A stretch of 64,000 nt of DNA from Amycolatopsis thermophila (GTDB lineage: Bacteria; Actinomycetota; Actinomycetes; Mycobacteriales; Pseudonocardiaceae), in assembly GCF_030814215.1 (NCBI RefSeq), contig NZ_JAUSUT010000001.1, positions 4,092,001 to 4,156,000 on the forward strand, in the 5' to 3' direction. Every line of letters begins with the position of its first letter. Positions within the stretch are counted from its first letter, which is position 1. The notes under the pieces were generated by a model that saw only the letters and a list, made by a program, of their open reading frames with translations, ran no database searches and was not told where the DNA came from. A program made the translations under genes and the position numbers. Below are positions 11,403-20,696 of the stretch, piece after piece.

Positions 11403-12446
11403 TCAGGCCCGTTGCCAGCGTGCCAGGACGCGGTCGAGGTCCGGTCGGATCCGTTCGCGGGCTTCGGCGCGCGGCACGCCGTCCATGAGCATCCGGTCGT
11501 AGGCGGTGTCGAGGTGCCGGACGGAGGCGATCACCGCGAGGCGCACCGCATTCTCGTCCAGGGCCCGCCCGGCGGCGGACCGCCCGACCCGGCCGCTGCC
11601 GCGGGTCCCGGCGTGCTCGGCGATGAGGTGTGCCCGTTCGGCCGGGCAGCCCGGGTAGAGCTGCTGGATGCCGGCGGCGAAGGCGGCCTGGAATTCGACG
11701 TCCTGCACCGCGCGGCGTTGTGCGTCGCGTTCCCGCCGCCGGGCGCGGACGTCCTCGTCGGCGAGGCACTGTCGTTCGGCCCGGTCCAGCGCGTCCGCCT
11801 CGACGAGGATCCCTTGGCGTTCGTAACGTTTGCGCCGCCGGTTGAAGCGCTGGACCAGGACGCAGAGGGTGCTTTCCCGCCTGGCGCGGCGGGACAGCGC
11901 GGCGTTGCCCGCGGGCAGCAGGACGAGGTGGTCGAAGTCCGCGCAGGTCAGGCAGAGGGGGCCCGCGGGGAGGACGAGGTCGCCGGGCTCGCCCGGGTCG
12001 CCGCAGCCGGCACAGCTCCAGGCGCGGTCGGCGGTGTTCACGGTCAGGTCGGGTGCCTTGTTCTGCCGTTCGGCGAGACGGGCCCGCTGCTTGTCGGACA
12101 GGTCGGCGGAGAGCCAGTGGGTGCGGCAGAGCGCGTCGAGGGTGTCGTCGTCGGTGAACCGCAGATCGCGGCGGTCCCGGGTGGCGGCGGTGTAGGTCGT
12201 GCCGGCCGGGGTGAGCCCGTTCTCCTTGGCCCAGTCGTGGAGGCAGCGGAGCGCTTCGGTGATGCGCTCGTTGTCGACGGGCAGCGCTTCGGTGAGCGGG
12301 CTGAAGCGCCCCTGCCGCCACGCTTCGACGCGGTGAGCGGGCACCCATCCCAGCGAGACGAACACCTCGACCGGAGCAACGTACTTGCGCTGGGCAAGCG
12401 AAGCAGCCGCCACGGAGGCCACGCGGCCACGCAATTTCCCACCCAT
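11403..12446 (-). CDS. DUF2293 domain-containing protein
   Basis: 347 aa, no characterised function. The C-terminal third (about 255-340) is the DUF2293 domain: LYPGCPAERAHLIAEHA, GSGRVGRSAAGRALD, and VRHLDTAYDRMLMDGV. The middle (about 165-190) has a CAGCGDPGE...LCLTCAD four-cysteine arrangement suggesting a zinc ribbon. The N-terminus is basic (MGGKLRGR). The zinc-ribbon suggestion is mine. Convergent with the CBS gene; the upstream side is the noncoding repeat stretch 12447-13013. Confidence 0.8.
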   Translation of the reverse strand: MGGKLRGRVASVAAASLAQRKYVAPVEVFVSLGWVPAHRVEAWRQGRFSPLTEALPVDNERITEALRCLHDWAKENGLTPAGTTYTAATRDRRDLRFTDDDTLDALCRTHWLSADLSDKQRARLAERQNKAPDLTVNTADRAWSCAGCGDPGEPGDLVLPAGPLCLTCADFDHLVLLPAGNAALSRRARRESTLCVLVQRFNRRRKRYERQGILVEADALDRAERQCLADEDVRARRRERDAQRRAVQDVEFQAAFAAGIQQLYPGCPAERAHLIAEHAGTRGSGRVGRSAAGRALDENAVRLAVIASVRHLDTAYDRMLMDGVPRAEARERIRPDLDRVLARWQRA

Positions 12447-12604
12447 CGGGCGGAAAGTGTAGCCAGTGTTCGTCGGCCCACGGCCGTGGACGGGCCCTTC
12501 GGCGCCTGCTGTGGACCTTGGCGCGGGATCGTTGCGTCCCCTTCCGCTGGGCCGCCGCCCCGGCCGTTTGCTCCCGCCTCGCAGCCGTTGGGGCTCTCTG
12601 ACAC

Positions 12605-12768
12605 CCCCGAACCGCTCAGCTTGCCCCCGCGTCTGGGTGATCGGCGCCGGCTGGGAGCCCGTTTCCGCAAGGGCTCGCGGTCATCACCCGGAACGGCTCA
12701 GCCTGCCCCGCGTCTGGGCGATTGGCGCCGGCCGGAAGGCCGCTCCCGCAAGGGCTCACAGTCGTCAC
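12605..12768. repeat. 81-base tandem repeat, two diverged copies
   Basis: Within the 567-base gene-free stretch 12447-13013, two copies with period 81 (the GTCTGGG core at 12631 and 12712) share CCGCGTCTGGG, GGCGCCGG and CCGCAAGGGCTC. A third partial copy begins near 12768. Open frames here are GC-driven and lack start signals. I see no gene in the rest of the stretch. Confidence 0.75.
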
Positions 12769-13013
12769 CAGACGGCTCCCTGCCCGGGGTGAACGCAGCG
12801 GCTTCGACCGTGCCTGTCCCGATCCGCTCACCGACTCCGCAGCCGAGAGGCTGCGTGCCGCAAAGCCTGTGGTCTTTGACAACCGTCCCGGCCAACTCCG
12901 CGCCCGGCCCCGCGTCCAGTGACATCGCCCGCGGCACCTCGTCGCGTGCCCGTCCCCGCCCAACACTCCGTCGGACCAACCCGCTGGTCCCGGCACCGAC
13001 CACTGCTGTCACA

Positions 13014-13952
13014 TCAGGGCAATCCGGCCACCGTCGGCCGCAGGGCGCTGATCCCGGCCGTCAGCGCGACGCGCCCGCTGGCGAAGGTGGTCCCCCGCGG
13101 CAGTTCGGTCAACAGCACCGCGATGTAGCGGTAGTCCCGGCCGGCCAGCCCGGTCGTGTTCAGCACCACCGCCCGGCTGATCTCCATCCAGCCCTGCTTC
13201 ACCGCGCGCGGCTGCCCCGGCAGACCGTCCGGGATGCCGAAGTGCTGCGGGAACCCGTCCGAGGCCGTGCTGCGGATCGCCGCCAGCCCGTCGAGGATCG
13301 GCTGCCGCGCCTCCGGCGGGACCTGGGTGGTCAGGTAGCGGTAGACGGCGACGAGGTCGTTCGGCGTCGTCCTCGTCATCTCCCACTGCTCGGAAATCCG
13401 CGGTGGACGGGTGTTCGGCAGATGCATCAGATCGGCCATGCGGGTGATGATCGCCCCGCGTCCGCCCGAGTTCCAGTACGACTCGGCGTCGCCGTCGTGG
13501 CTCAGTGACAGCATCTCCACGATGCGGGCGCGCTGGGTCTCGCTCGGCGCGTGCCAGCCGCCGGTGTGCAGCACGTCCAGCGCCATCAGGAGCTTGACCA
13601 CGGAGGCGGCGTAGAACTGCCGGTCCCCGTGGGCCGAGGCGAGCAGCTCGCCGGTGGCCGTGTCGTACAGCGCCAGGCCGACGGTGGTGCCGGAGACCTT
13701 GTCGTTCACCGCATCCGTGACCGCGCCGGCGAGGCGATCGCGCTCGCCTTGGTTGAGTGTCGAATGGGCGGTGCTGACCGGGACGCTGGACGACGTCGTC
13801 ACCGTTGTCGTCGTGACCGCGGTGGACGTCGGCCCGGCGACGGACACGGTGTCGGTGTCCGCTCGACCGGCGGTCAGCGAGGTGACGACCACGGCGATGG
13901 CGACTCCCGCGCCCAGGCCGGCGAGCACGAGGCGCCATTTCATGTCCCGCAT
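13014..13952 (-). CDS. Membrane-anchored serine hydrolase, class A beta-lactamase-like
   Basis: About 312 aa. An N-terminal signal anchor (residues 6-25, LVLAGLGAGVAIAVVV) is followed by a Thr/Ser-rich linker to about 65 and a beta-lactamase/transpeptidase-like domain. The nucleophile motif SxxK is S117-V-V-K120, and the late KQG in AVKQGW is in the KTG-box position. No convincing SDN motif or Omega-loop Glu was identified, so true beta-lactamase activity is doubtful; a peptidoglycan-related hydrolase is as likely. The ATG at 13952 (MRDMKW) has GGACGG upstream and is chosen over an ORF extension beginning in the divergent promoter. Divergent from the DUF4192 gene; the 245 bases between hold no other gene. 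Confidence 0.8.
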   Translation of the reverse strand: MRDMKWRLVLAGLGAGVAIAVVVTSLTAGRADTDTVSVAGPTSTAVTTTTVTTSSSVPVSTAHSTLNQGERDRLAGAVTDAVNDKVSGTTVGLALYDTATGELLASAHGDRQFYAASVVKLLMALDVLHTGGWHAPSETQRARIVEMLSLSHDGDAESYWNSGGRGAIITRMADLMHLPNTRPPRISEQWEMTRTTPNDLVAVYRYLTTQVPPEARQPILDGLAAIRSTASDGFPQHFGIPDGLPGQPRAVKQGWMEISRAVVLNTTGLAGRDYRYIAVLLTELPRGTTFASGRVALTAGISALRPTVAGLP

Positions 13953-14197
13953 AACGTCCGTCCCCGTGAAACCGTGCCCATCATGATCACTGTACGGGAC
14001 AGCCACTCAATTCTCGTATGGATCTTGATCAGGTTTCTACTGTGGACCGGCGCGCGGGGACGCGCACTTTAGCGCATACCTCCGACAAAACCGGGCCGCT
14101 CGCCTGAGAACCCGGCGAGTTGTCCACATCGTCCTCAACCATCCACAGAATTCCGTTCTGTTCCTGGGTGATCCGTTTCCTGCCGCATAGTGGAGTC

Positions 14198-15298
14198 ATG
14201 ACATCGACCACCACCCACACCGGCACGGACGGCCGCGTCACCGTCCGCATCTCCGATCCCGGCGAGCTGATCGCGGCGGTGCCGCACCTGCTTTCGTTCC
14301 GGCCCGGGCCGTCCGTCGTACTGCTCAACCATGCGGGCGCGAAAGAGCGGCGAATCCTCCCGGTGATCCGCGCGGATCTCCCCGACGAGAGCTTCGAGCC
14401 CGACGCGGTGCGCGAACTCGTGCGCCGCCTGCTCCGACATCCCGGCGCCGGGGTGACGGTCGTGATCATCGGCTGTCGTCCCGGGCACCGGGCACCGCCG
14501 GGGGAGGTGCCGCACAAGCAGCTGGCCGGCCTGCTGGTCCGCGCGCTCGACGACGTCGGCCGGCCGGTCGACCACGCGTTGTGGGTGCCGGAGATCCGTG
14601 CCGGCGTGCCGTGGAGGTGCTACCTCGACGACTGCCCGCCAGGTGTTCTGCCGGACGACCGGGACACCGTCATGGCCGCGGCGATGGCGACCCGCGGCTG
14701 GGTGACCTACGACAGCCGCGAGGAGATGTCGCGACTGCTGGACCCGGACGATCCAGCGGCGATCGAGCGACGGCAACGCATGCTGGACGCGGCGGTGGAC
14801 AGGCTGGCGGAAGCACCCGCACCGGAAGCCATCGCCGCCGCGATGGGTCATTTCGGCGCCGAGGAGTCCGCGGCGCACCTGTCCGTCGTGCGTGCCGCGC
14901 TGGCTCGCGCCGAGGCGGGTGACCTCGACCTGAGCGACGAGGACGTCGTGTCCCTGGCGATGGCCTTGTCGAACCTCGAGGTGCGGGATCGGTGCCTGAG
15001 GACCGCCGAGCCGCCCGGCGAGCCGGCGTCGAACGCGGCGGAGCGCCTGTGGCTCGAGCTGGTGCGCCGCACGCCACCGCCGGAGCGCGCCGAGCCGGCC
15101 GTCTTGCTGGGCTACTCGGCCTACCGCCGCGGCGACTGCGTCCTGGCCGGCCTGGCGTTCGACAACGCCCTGACCGCCCGGCCCGGCCACCGCCTCGCCG
15201 AGCTCCTCGACCTGTGCCTGGACCGCCAGATCCCACCCGCCGCGCTGAGCAGACTGAGCCACCCGAACGGAGGTGCCCCGATGGCGAACACCCCCTAG
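14198..15298 (+). CDS. DUF4192 domain-containing protein
   Basis: About 366 aa, soluble, no known function. It belongs to the actinobacterial DUF4192 family: the start ISDPGELIAAVPHLLSFRP is the signature, followed by VVLLNHAGAKERR and a C-terminal alpha-helical repeat region (FDNALTARPGHRLAELLD) resembling a TPR. ATG 14198 gives the family N-terminus; the ribosome site TGGAG is close to it. The 3' side opens into the long repeat stretch toward galE. Confidence 0.85.
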   Translation: MTSTTTHTGTDGRVTVRISDPGELIAAVPHLLSFRPGPSVVLLNHAGAKERRILPVIRADLPDESFEPDAVRELVRRLLRHPGAGVTVVIIGCRPGHRAPPGEVPHKQLAGLLVRALDDVGRPVDHALWVPEIRAGVPWRCYLDDCPPGVLPDDRDTVMAAAMATRGWVTYDSREEMSRLLDPDDPAAIERRQRMLDAAVDRLAEAPAPEAIAAAMGHFGAEESAAHLSVVRAALARAEAGDLDLSDEDVVSLAMALSNLEVRDRCLRTAEPPGEPASNAAERLWLELVRRTPPPERAEPAVLLGYSAYRRGDCVLAGLAFDNALTARPGHRLAELLDLCLDRQIPPAALSRLSHPNGGAPMANTP

Positions 15299-15461
15299 CC
15301 CCGGCCGGGCGACCAGCTCAGAACCGGCCAGCCCGCGCCCGGCGACCGGCTCGTCGTGCGCCGGCGCACTGGTGCACCCCGCCCGCGGACCGGCCGCGGA
15401 GTGCCGCAGGACCGATCAGCTGAGCCCGCTGACCGGCGCGCGGTGCCTCGGAGCTCCGGTC

Positions 15462-15657
15462 CGTGCCCAGCGCCCGGCTTCCGGCCTGCGGTGGCCTGGA
15501 GCCCGGGGGCCGTGCCCAGCGCCCGGCTTCCGGCCTGCGGTGCCCTGGAGCCCGGGGGCCGTGCCCAGCGCCCGGCTTCCGCTCCGCGGTGTCCCGGCGC
15601 CCTGGGTCCGTGCCCAGCGCCCGGCTACCGGCCGGTCGTCCGCTGGTGCATGGGTCC
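15462..15657. repeat. 49-base tandem minisatellite, four copies
   Basis: Copies begin at 15462, 15511, 15560 and 15609, each opening CGTGCCCAGCGCCCGGCT. The first two differ at a single base; the third and fourth diverge in the second half. A weak fifth copy may precede them at 15413. The period is not a multiple of three, which argues against coding. It lies in the convergent, gene-free 1.15-kb stretch 15299-16446 between the DUF4192 gene and galE. Confidence 0.85.
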
Positions 15658-15798
15658 ACCGCTCCACGTGACCAGCCTGCGGAGTGCCGCAGTCCGGGTC
15701 CGCTGAGCTGGCTGGCTGGCCGTGGTGCCGGTGCACTGGTTCACGGCACCCGGCGGCCAGCCTGCGGTGCGCCGCAGCCCCGGTCCGCCGAGCCTGCT

Positions 15799-16060
15799 GA
15801 CCAGCCTGCGGAGTGCGGCACTCCCGGTCCGGGCCCGGCGACCGGTCCGCGGTGTCCCGCACGCCCGGTCCGTGCCCAGCGTCCGGCACGCGGCGTGCCG
15901 CAGCCCCGGTCCGCCGAGCCCGGTGACCAGCCTGCCGGACTGCGGCCGTCCCGGCCCGCGTCCGGCGACCGGTCCGCGGTGTCCCGGAGCCCCGGTCCGT
16001 GCCCAGCGCCCGGCACGGGGTGCGCCGCAGCCCCGGTCCGCCGAGCCCGCTGACCAGGCC
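15799..16060. repeat. 126/127-base direct repeat, two copies plus start of a third
   Basis: The segment starting GACCAGCCTG at 15799 recurs at 15925, and its first bases recur at 16052. Shared internal blocks include CGGCGACCGGTCCGCGGTG and CAGCCCCGGTCCGCCGAGCC. It is part of the same gene-free stretch as the 49-base repeats and shares the GTGCCCAGC word with them. I see no gene in the remaining parts of 15299-16446. Confidence 0.8.
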
Positions 16061-16446
16061 GCGAAAGCCCCAGCACTGGCCGACCGAGCCCGGTGGCCTG
16101 CCCACGGAGTGCTCCAGCGCCGGTGCACCGAGCCCTGCACCCGGCTGGCGCACCGGCGCACGAGCCGTGACCGCCGCAGCCCCGGCGGCCCCTCCACTGA
16201 GCGCCCGATGCCGGTCCGGTCCCGAGCAGCATCTGGTGGACCACCACAGGATGTGCCCGGGCCGAGCATCGGGAGCCGCATCGGCGCGACACGGCCACCG
16301 GCTCCCCCACGGAGTCCAGCGCCGACCGGGAAGCCCGCGGGGGCACCAACGGCTCGCCGCCGCCCGTGCAGCGCCGGAGCCACCGGCGTCGCACGCACCC
16401 GCCACCAGGAGCCGGCGTCACGACGCAGCCGGGACGGCAGGCAGCG

Positions 16447-17436
16447 TCAGCTGTCGAGGGCCCGCCGGTCCTGCGTGAAGCGCCACGCGTCGCTGACGAT
16501 GGCCTCGAGGTCGGCGCGCTCGGGCTTCCAGCCGAGCTCCTCGCGGGCCCGGTCGCTGGCCGCCACGAGCACGGCGGGGTCGCCGGCCCGCCGGGGCGCC
16601 ACCTCGGCCGGGATGGGGTGACCGGTGACCGCCCGGCAAGCCTCGATGACCTGGCGCACGGAGAACCCGGTGCCGTTGCCCAGGTTGTAGATGCGGTGCT
16701 CACCCGGGCGTGCGTGGGTGAGGGCGAGCAAGTGCGCGTCGGCGAGGTCGGCGACGTGGATGTAGTCGCGGATGGCGGTGCCGTCGTCGGTGGGGTAGTC
16801 CTCGCCGAAGATGCTCACCTGCGGGCGGTCCCCGGTGGCGACCTGCAGCACCAGCGGGATGAGGTGGGTCTCGGTGGTGTGCCGCTCCCCGAAGCGGCCG
16901 TAGGCGCCGGCGACGTTGAAGTACCGCAGGCTCACGGCGGCCAGCCCGTGCGCCCGCGCGTAGCTGGTGATCGCGTGGTCGATGGCCAGCTTGGAGGCAC
17001 CGTAGGTGTTGGTGGGCATCGTGGGAGCGGTCTCGGGGATGGGGCTGCGCTCCGGCTCCCCGTAGGTCGCCGCCGTGGAGGAGAACACCAGGCGGGGCGT
17101 GCCGTGCGCACGCATCGCATCGAGCAACCGGATGGAGGTGAGCACGTTCCCGTGCCAGTACTTGGCCGGGTCCTGCATCGACTCGCCGACGAGGGACTTC
17201 GCCGCGAAGTGCAGCACGCCGTCGAAGCCCTCGCCGAGCAGGGAGGCCGTCGCGTCGGCGGCGTCGCCCTCGACGAAGCGCGCGCCGTCGGGGACGGCGT
17301 CCGCGTGGCCCGTGGACAGGTCGTCGACCACGACGACCTCGTGCCCCGCTTCCAGCAGGCGGGCCGTGCAGACACTGCCGACGTAGCCGGCACCACCCGT
17401 GACGATCAGCTTGAGGCGCGAGGAGTCGGAAGCCAT
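16447..17436 (-). CDS. galE: UDP-glucose 4-epimerase
   Basis: About 329 aa extended SDR interconverting UDP-glucose and UDP-galactose (Leloir pathway). The N-terminal NAD site [10 protein letters not shown] is near residues 10-19, followed by [16 protein letters not shown]. The catalytic triad region has [12 protein letters not shown] and NTYGASK (Tyr-x3-Lys). The C-terminal [22 protein letters not shown] motif is typical of GalE. The ATG at 17436 is chosen; upstream in-frame codons give a non-homologous leader. It lies next to galK on the same strand, with 93 bases between its start and the galK stop, making a galactose unit. Confidence 0.95.
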   Translation of the reverse strand: MASDSSRLKLIVTGGAGYVGSVCTARLLEAGHEVVVVDDLSTGHADAVPDGARFVEGDAADATASLLGEGFDGVLHFAAKSLVGESMQDPAKYWHGNVLTSIRLLDAMRAHGTPRLVFSSTAATYGEPERSPIPETAPTMPTNTYGASKLAIDHAITSYARAHGLAAVSLRYFNVAGAYGRFGERHTTETHLIPLVLQVATGDRPQVSIFGEDYPTDDGTAIRDYIHVADLADAHLLALTHARPGEHRIYNLGNGTGFSVRQVIEACRAVTGHPIPAEVAPRRAGDPAVLVAASDRAREELGWKPERADLEAIVSDAWRFTQDRRALDS

Positions 17437-17529
17437 GGTCTCGTCGAAGGCCTTTCTCGAGAACGAAGGAGGTGTCCGCCAGTGTGGACCATCAACCTGT
17501 GAGTCCCGCACCGGTCCCGCCCCGCCGGG

Positions 17530-18702
17530 TCACAGCTCGTCGCGCCGCGCTCCCGGCGACGGGACCGCCACGAAGGCACGCGGCGCGCGGTAGCCCGCGC
17601 GGGCGAAGGCCGCGGCGACCGCCGTTTCCACTGTGTCCACAGCGGACTCCGGCACGAGCGCGATCGCGGTGCCACCGAAACCACCGCCGGTCATGCGGGC
17701 CCCGAGGGCGCCGGTCTCGTTGGCCACGTCCACCGCGAGGTCCAGCTCCGGGCACGAGATGCGGTAGTCGTCGCGCATGCTGAGGTGCGAGGCGGTCAGC
17801 AGCGGGCCGATGTCGCCGATGCGGCCGTCCCGCAGCAGCGCGACGACGTCGAGCACGCGCTGGTTCTCCGTCACGATGTGCCGGACCAGCGGCCCGAGCT
17901 CGCCGGGCAGCCGGTCGACGGCGCTGTCGAGGTCGTCCGGGCCCACGTCCCGCAGGGCCTTGACGCCCAGCAGGTCGGCGGCGCGCTCGGTGCCCCGGCG
18001 CCGCTCGCCGTAGCCGCCTTCGCTGTGGGCGTGCTTGACGCGCGTGTCGATGGCCAGGATGCGCAGGCCCGCGGCGGCCGCGTCGAAGGGCACCTGCTCC
18101 ATCTCGCCGGAGCGCACGTCGAGGAACAGGACGTGACCGTCGATGCAGCACAGCGCCGCGGTCTGGTCGAGCACGCCGGTGGGGGCGCCGACGAAGTCGT
18201 TCTCGGCGCGCTGGGCCCAGCGCGCGATCTCGGAGCGGCGGTCGAGGTCGGGGTCGTCCTCCCCGGCGAGCCCGAGCAGCGCGAGGGCGACCGCGCACTC
18301 CAGCGCGGCGGACGAGGACAGCCCGGCACCGGTGGGCACGTCGCCGGCCAGCACGATGTCGGCGCCGCGCTCGACGCCGTGGTCGCGCAGCACCCAGGCG
18401 ACGCCGGCCGGGTAGGCGGACCAGCCCTCGACACTGCCCGGACGCAGGTCCGGGATGGTCATCGGGGCGGCGTCCTGGATGCGGCCGTCCGAGCCGAGGG
18501 TCGCGACGGTGAGCACCTGGTCGCTCCGCGGGGACGCGGCGGCGGCGAGCCGGTGCGGCAGGGCGAACGGCAGCACGAAGCCGTCGTTGTAGTCGGTGTG
18601 CTCCCCGATGAGGTTGACCCGGCCCGGGGCCGACCACACGCCTGCCGGGGGCCGGCCGTGCACCGATCGGAACGCCTCCGCGGCTGCGCGCGCGGAGTTC
18701 AC
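17530..18702 (-). CDS. galK: Galactokinase
   Basis: 390 aa GHMP kinase making galactose-1-phosphate. The galactose-binding signature [18 protein letters not shown] is near residues 24-41; the ATP-binding [16 protein letters not shown] follows near 125; the C-terminal [13 protein letters not shown] is motif 3. The GTG start at 18702 overlaps the ideR stop (GTGA), so translation is probably coupled to ideR. This is unusual regulatory company for a sugar kinase, although dtxR-galE linkage is known in corynebacteria. galE follows downstream. Confidence 0.95.
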   Translation of the reverse strand: MNSARAAAEAFRSVHGRPPAGVWSAPGRVNLIGEHTDYNDGFVLPFALPHRLAAAASPRSDQVLTVATLGSDGRIQDAAPMTIPDLRPGSVEGWSAYPAGVAWVLRDHGVERGADIVLAGDVPTGAGLSSSAALECAVALALLGLAGEDDPDLDRRSEIARWAQRAENDFVGAPTGVLDQTAALCCIDGHVLFLDVRSGEMEQVPFDAAAAGLRILAIDTRVKHAHSEGGYGERRRGTERAADLLGVKALRDVGPDDLDSAVDRLPGELGPLVRHIVTENQRVLDVVALLRDGRIGDIGPLLTASHLSMRDDYRISCPELDLAVDVANETGALGARMTGGGFGGTAIALVPESAVDTVETAVAAAFARAGYRAPRAFVAVPSPGARRDEL

Positions 18703-19394
18703 TTGGCCTGCGCCAGAACCGCGTGCAACACCGACATGGGCACCTGGACGGCACCGAGCTCGCCGGTCACCTCCGCCGTGCCGCCGCCGTCGGCGCGGCG
18801 CACCGACACGATGCTGCCGGGGGCGATCCCCGCCCGCTTCATGTCGACCATCAGCTTCTCGTCGAGCTGGATGTGCTCGGCCAGCCGGCGGATCTCCGCC
18901 TTGCCGCCGCCGGAGCGCGCGAAGTCGTCGAGCCGCACGAGGTCGGCCTCGGCCGGCGGCGCGGGCTGCCCGCCCTCGCCGAGCTTGTCCAGACCGGGGA
19001 TCGGGTTGCCGTAGGGGGAGGTGGTCGGGTGGTCCAGCAGCCGGACCAGCTTGCGCTCCACCGCTTCGCTCATGACGTGCTCCCAGTGGCACGCCTCGGT
19101 GTGCACGTGCTCCCACTCCAGCCCGATGACGTCCAGCAGCAGCCGCTCCGCGAGGCGGTGCTTGCGCATGACGGCGATCGCGAGCTCGCGGCCGTGGTCG
19201 GTGAGCTGGAGGTGGCGGTCGTCGGCCACGCGCACCAGCCCGTCGCGTTCCATCCGCGCCACCGTCTGGCTGACCGTCGGACCGCTCTGCTGCAGGCGCT
19301 CGGCGATTCGGGCGCGCAGCGGTACGACACCTTCCTCTTCGAGCTCGAAGATGGTCTTCAAGTACATCTCTGTGGTGTCGATGAGATCGTTCAC
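18699..19394 (-). CDS. ideR: Iron-dependent regulator of the DtxR/IdeR family
   Basis: 231 aa. Residues 1-65 form the winged helix ([37 protein letters not shown]); 66-140 is the metal-binding and dimerisation domain with [20 protein letters not shown] and [10 protein letters not shown], which carry the His, Glu and Cys ligands of both metal sites; [13 protein letters not shown] and a C-terminal SH3-like domain complete it. It controls iron uptake and storage genes. The GTG at 19394 has AAGGGGAC upstream and matches the IdeR N-terminus; an in-frame start at 19490 would overlap the acuC promoter. Its stop overlaps galK by four bases. Confidence 0.95.
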   Translation of the reverse strand: MNDLIDTTEMYLKTIFELEEEGVVPLRARIAERLQQSGPTVSQTVARMERDGLVRVADDRHLQLTDHGRELAIAVMRKHRLAERLLLDVIGLEWEHVHTEACHWEHVMSEAVERKLVRLLDHPTTSPYGNPIPGLDKLGEGGQPAPPAEADLVRLDDFARSGGGKAEIRRLAEHIQLDEKLMVDMKRAGIAPGSIVSVRRADGGGTAEVTGELGAVQVPMSVLHAVLAQAK

Positions 19395-19441
19395 GATGTC
19401 CCCTTCGTCCGCGACAATCCATGGTAGTCGTTCCGGGCGAC

Positions 19442-19458
19442 GGTCACCCCAGGTGACC
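19442..19458. promoter_or_regulatory. Palindromic operator candidate between ideR and acuC
   Basis: GGTCACC-CCA-GGTGACC, a perfect 7-base dyad with a 3-base spacer, lies midway in the 104-base divergent promoter region. It does not resemble an iron box; the cognate regulator is unknown. Confidence 0.4.
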
Positions 19459-19498
19459 GGGAGGATAATCCCGCTCCTCACGGCTACCATCGGACGTC

Positions 19499-20668
19499 AT
19501 GCAGCCCGCCGTCGTCTGGGATCCCGCCCTGCTCGGTTACGACCTCGGCGGAGACCACCCGTTCAACCCGGTCCGGCTTGATCTGACCGTCCGGCTCGCC
19601 ACTGAACTCGGGGTTCTCGACGGGGTCGAGATGCTCGTGCCCGAGCCCGCCACCGACACCGAGTTGTACCGCATCCATTCTGAGGAGTACCTGGCGGCAG
19701 TGCGGCTCGCGCCGACCGCGGGCTGGGACGTCGGTCACGGCCTCGGCACCGCCGACAACCCGGTGTTCAGCGACATGCACGAGGCGTCCGCCCTCGTCGT
19801 CGGCTCGACTCTGCTGGGTGCCCGCAAAATCGCTGACGGTGAAGCCCGGCGAGCGGTGAACATCGCGGGCGGGCTGCACCACGCGATGCGCGACCACGCC
19901 TCGGGGTTCTGCGTCTACAACGACTGCGCCGTCGCCGTCTCGTGGCTGCTCGACCACGGATTCGACCGCATCGCCTACATCGACACCGACGTCCACCACG
20001 GCGACGGAGTCCAGGCCGCCTTCTACGACGACCCGCGCGTGCTCACCGTGTCCCTGCACCAGCACCCGTTCACCCTGTGGCCGGGCACCGGTTACAGCGC
20101 CGAGACCGGCTCCGGCGAGGCCGAGGGCACGGCGGTGAACGTCCCGCTGCCCCCGGGCACCCGCGACGGCGGCTGGCTGCGCGCGTTCCACGCGGTCGTG
20201 CCGTCGCTGCTCGAGGTGTTCCGCCCGCAGATCCTGGTCACCCAGTGCGGTGTCGACTCGCACGAGGAGGACCCGCTGGCGGACCTGTCATTGTCCGTCG
20301 ACGGACATCGTACGATTTACGCTACTCTGCGTGACCTCGCCGAGCGGTACACCGAGGGTCGCTGGCTCGCCGTCGGCGGTGGCGGCTACCAGCTGATCCG
20401 GGTGGTGCCGCGCTCGTGGACGCACCTGCTGGCGACGGTGCTCAACCGGGACGTGAAGCCCGAGACCCCGCTGCCGCCGGGCTGGGTCGGCACGGTCCTG
20501 CGAGCCGCGCCGAGCGCCGAACTGCCGCCCGAGATGACCGACGGGCGCGACACGACGTACCGGCCGTGGGGCGACGGGGCCGACGACCCGGTCGACGTGG
20601 CCATTCGCGACACGCGGCGCGCATTGTTCCCGCTGCACGGCCTGGACCCGGACGACCCGCGGGACTGA
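19499..20668 (+). CDS. acuC: Acetoin utilization protein AcuC (class I histone-deacetylase fold)
   Basis: 389 aa zinc lysine deacetylase. The active-site pair is in GGLHHAMRDHASGFC, and zinc ligands are in YIDTDVHHGDGVQ and the later CGVDSHEEDPLADL; GGGGYQL closes the pocket. AcuC-type enzymes remove acetyl groups from acyl-CoA synthetases and restore activity. The next gene, 28 bases downstream, is a GNAT/acyl-CoA-synthetase-like acetyltransferase, so the pair probably forms a reversible acetylation switch. Divergent from ideR. Confidence 0.93.
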   Translation: MQPAVVWDPALLGYDLGGDHPFNPVRLDLTVRLATELGVLDGVEMLVPEPATDTELYRIHSEEYLAAVRLAPTAGWDVGHGLGTADNPVFSDMHEASALVVGSTLLGARKIADGEARRAVNIAGGLHHAMRDHASGFCVYNDCAVAVSWLLDHGFDRIAYIDTDVHHGDGVQAAFYDDPRVLTVSLHQHPFTLWPGTGYSAETGSGEAEGTAVNVPLPPGTRDGGWLRAFHAVVPSLLEVFRPQILVTQCGVDSHEEDPLADLSLSVDGHRTIYATLRDLAERYTEGRWLAVGGGGYQLIRVVPRSWTHLLATVLNRDVKPETPLPPGWVGTVLRAAPSAELPPEMTDGRDTTYRPWGDGADDPVDVAIRDTRRALFPLHGLDPDDPRD

Positions 20669-20696
20669 CCCGACACCACCGAGGAATCGACGTGAG

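Noticed and set aside
15416-16405. Minus-strand 329-codon frame across the repeat island, with repeated GHGPG/RRTGAAA-like peptides
   Set aside because: The apparent protein repeats come from DNA repeats whose 49-base period changes frame; no start site and no match to a family.
19395-19498. An IdeR iron box autoregulating ideR
   Set aside because: The only dyad there (GGTCACC) does not resemble the TTAGGTTAG-type iron box.
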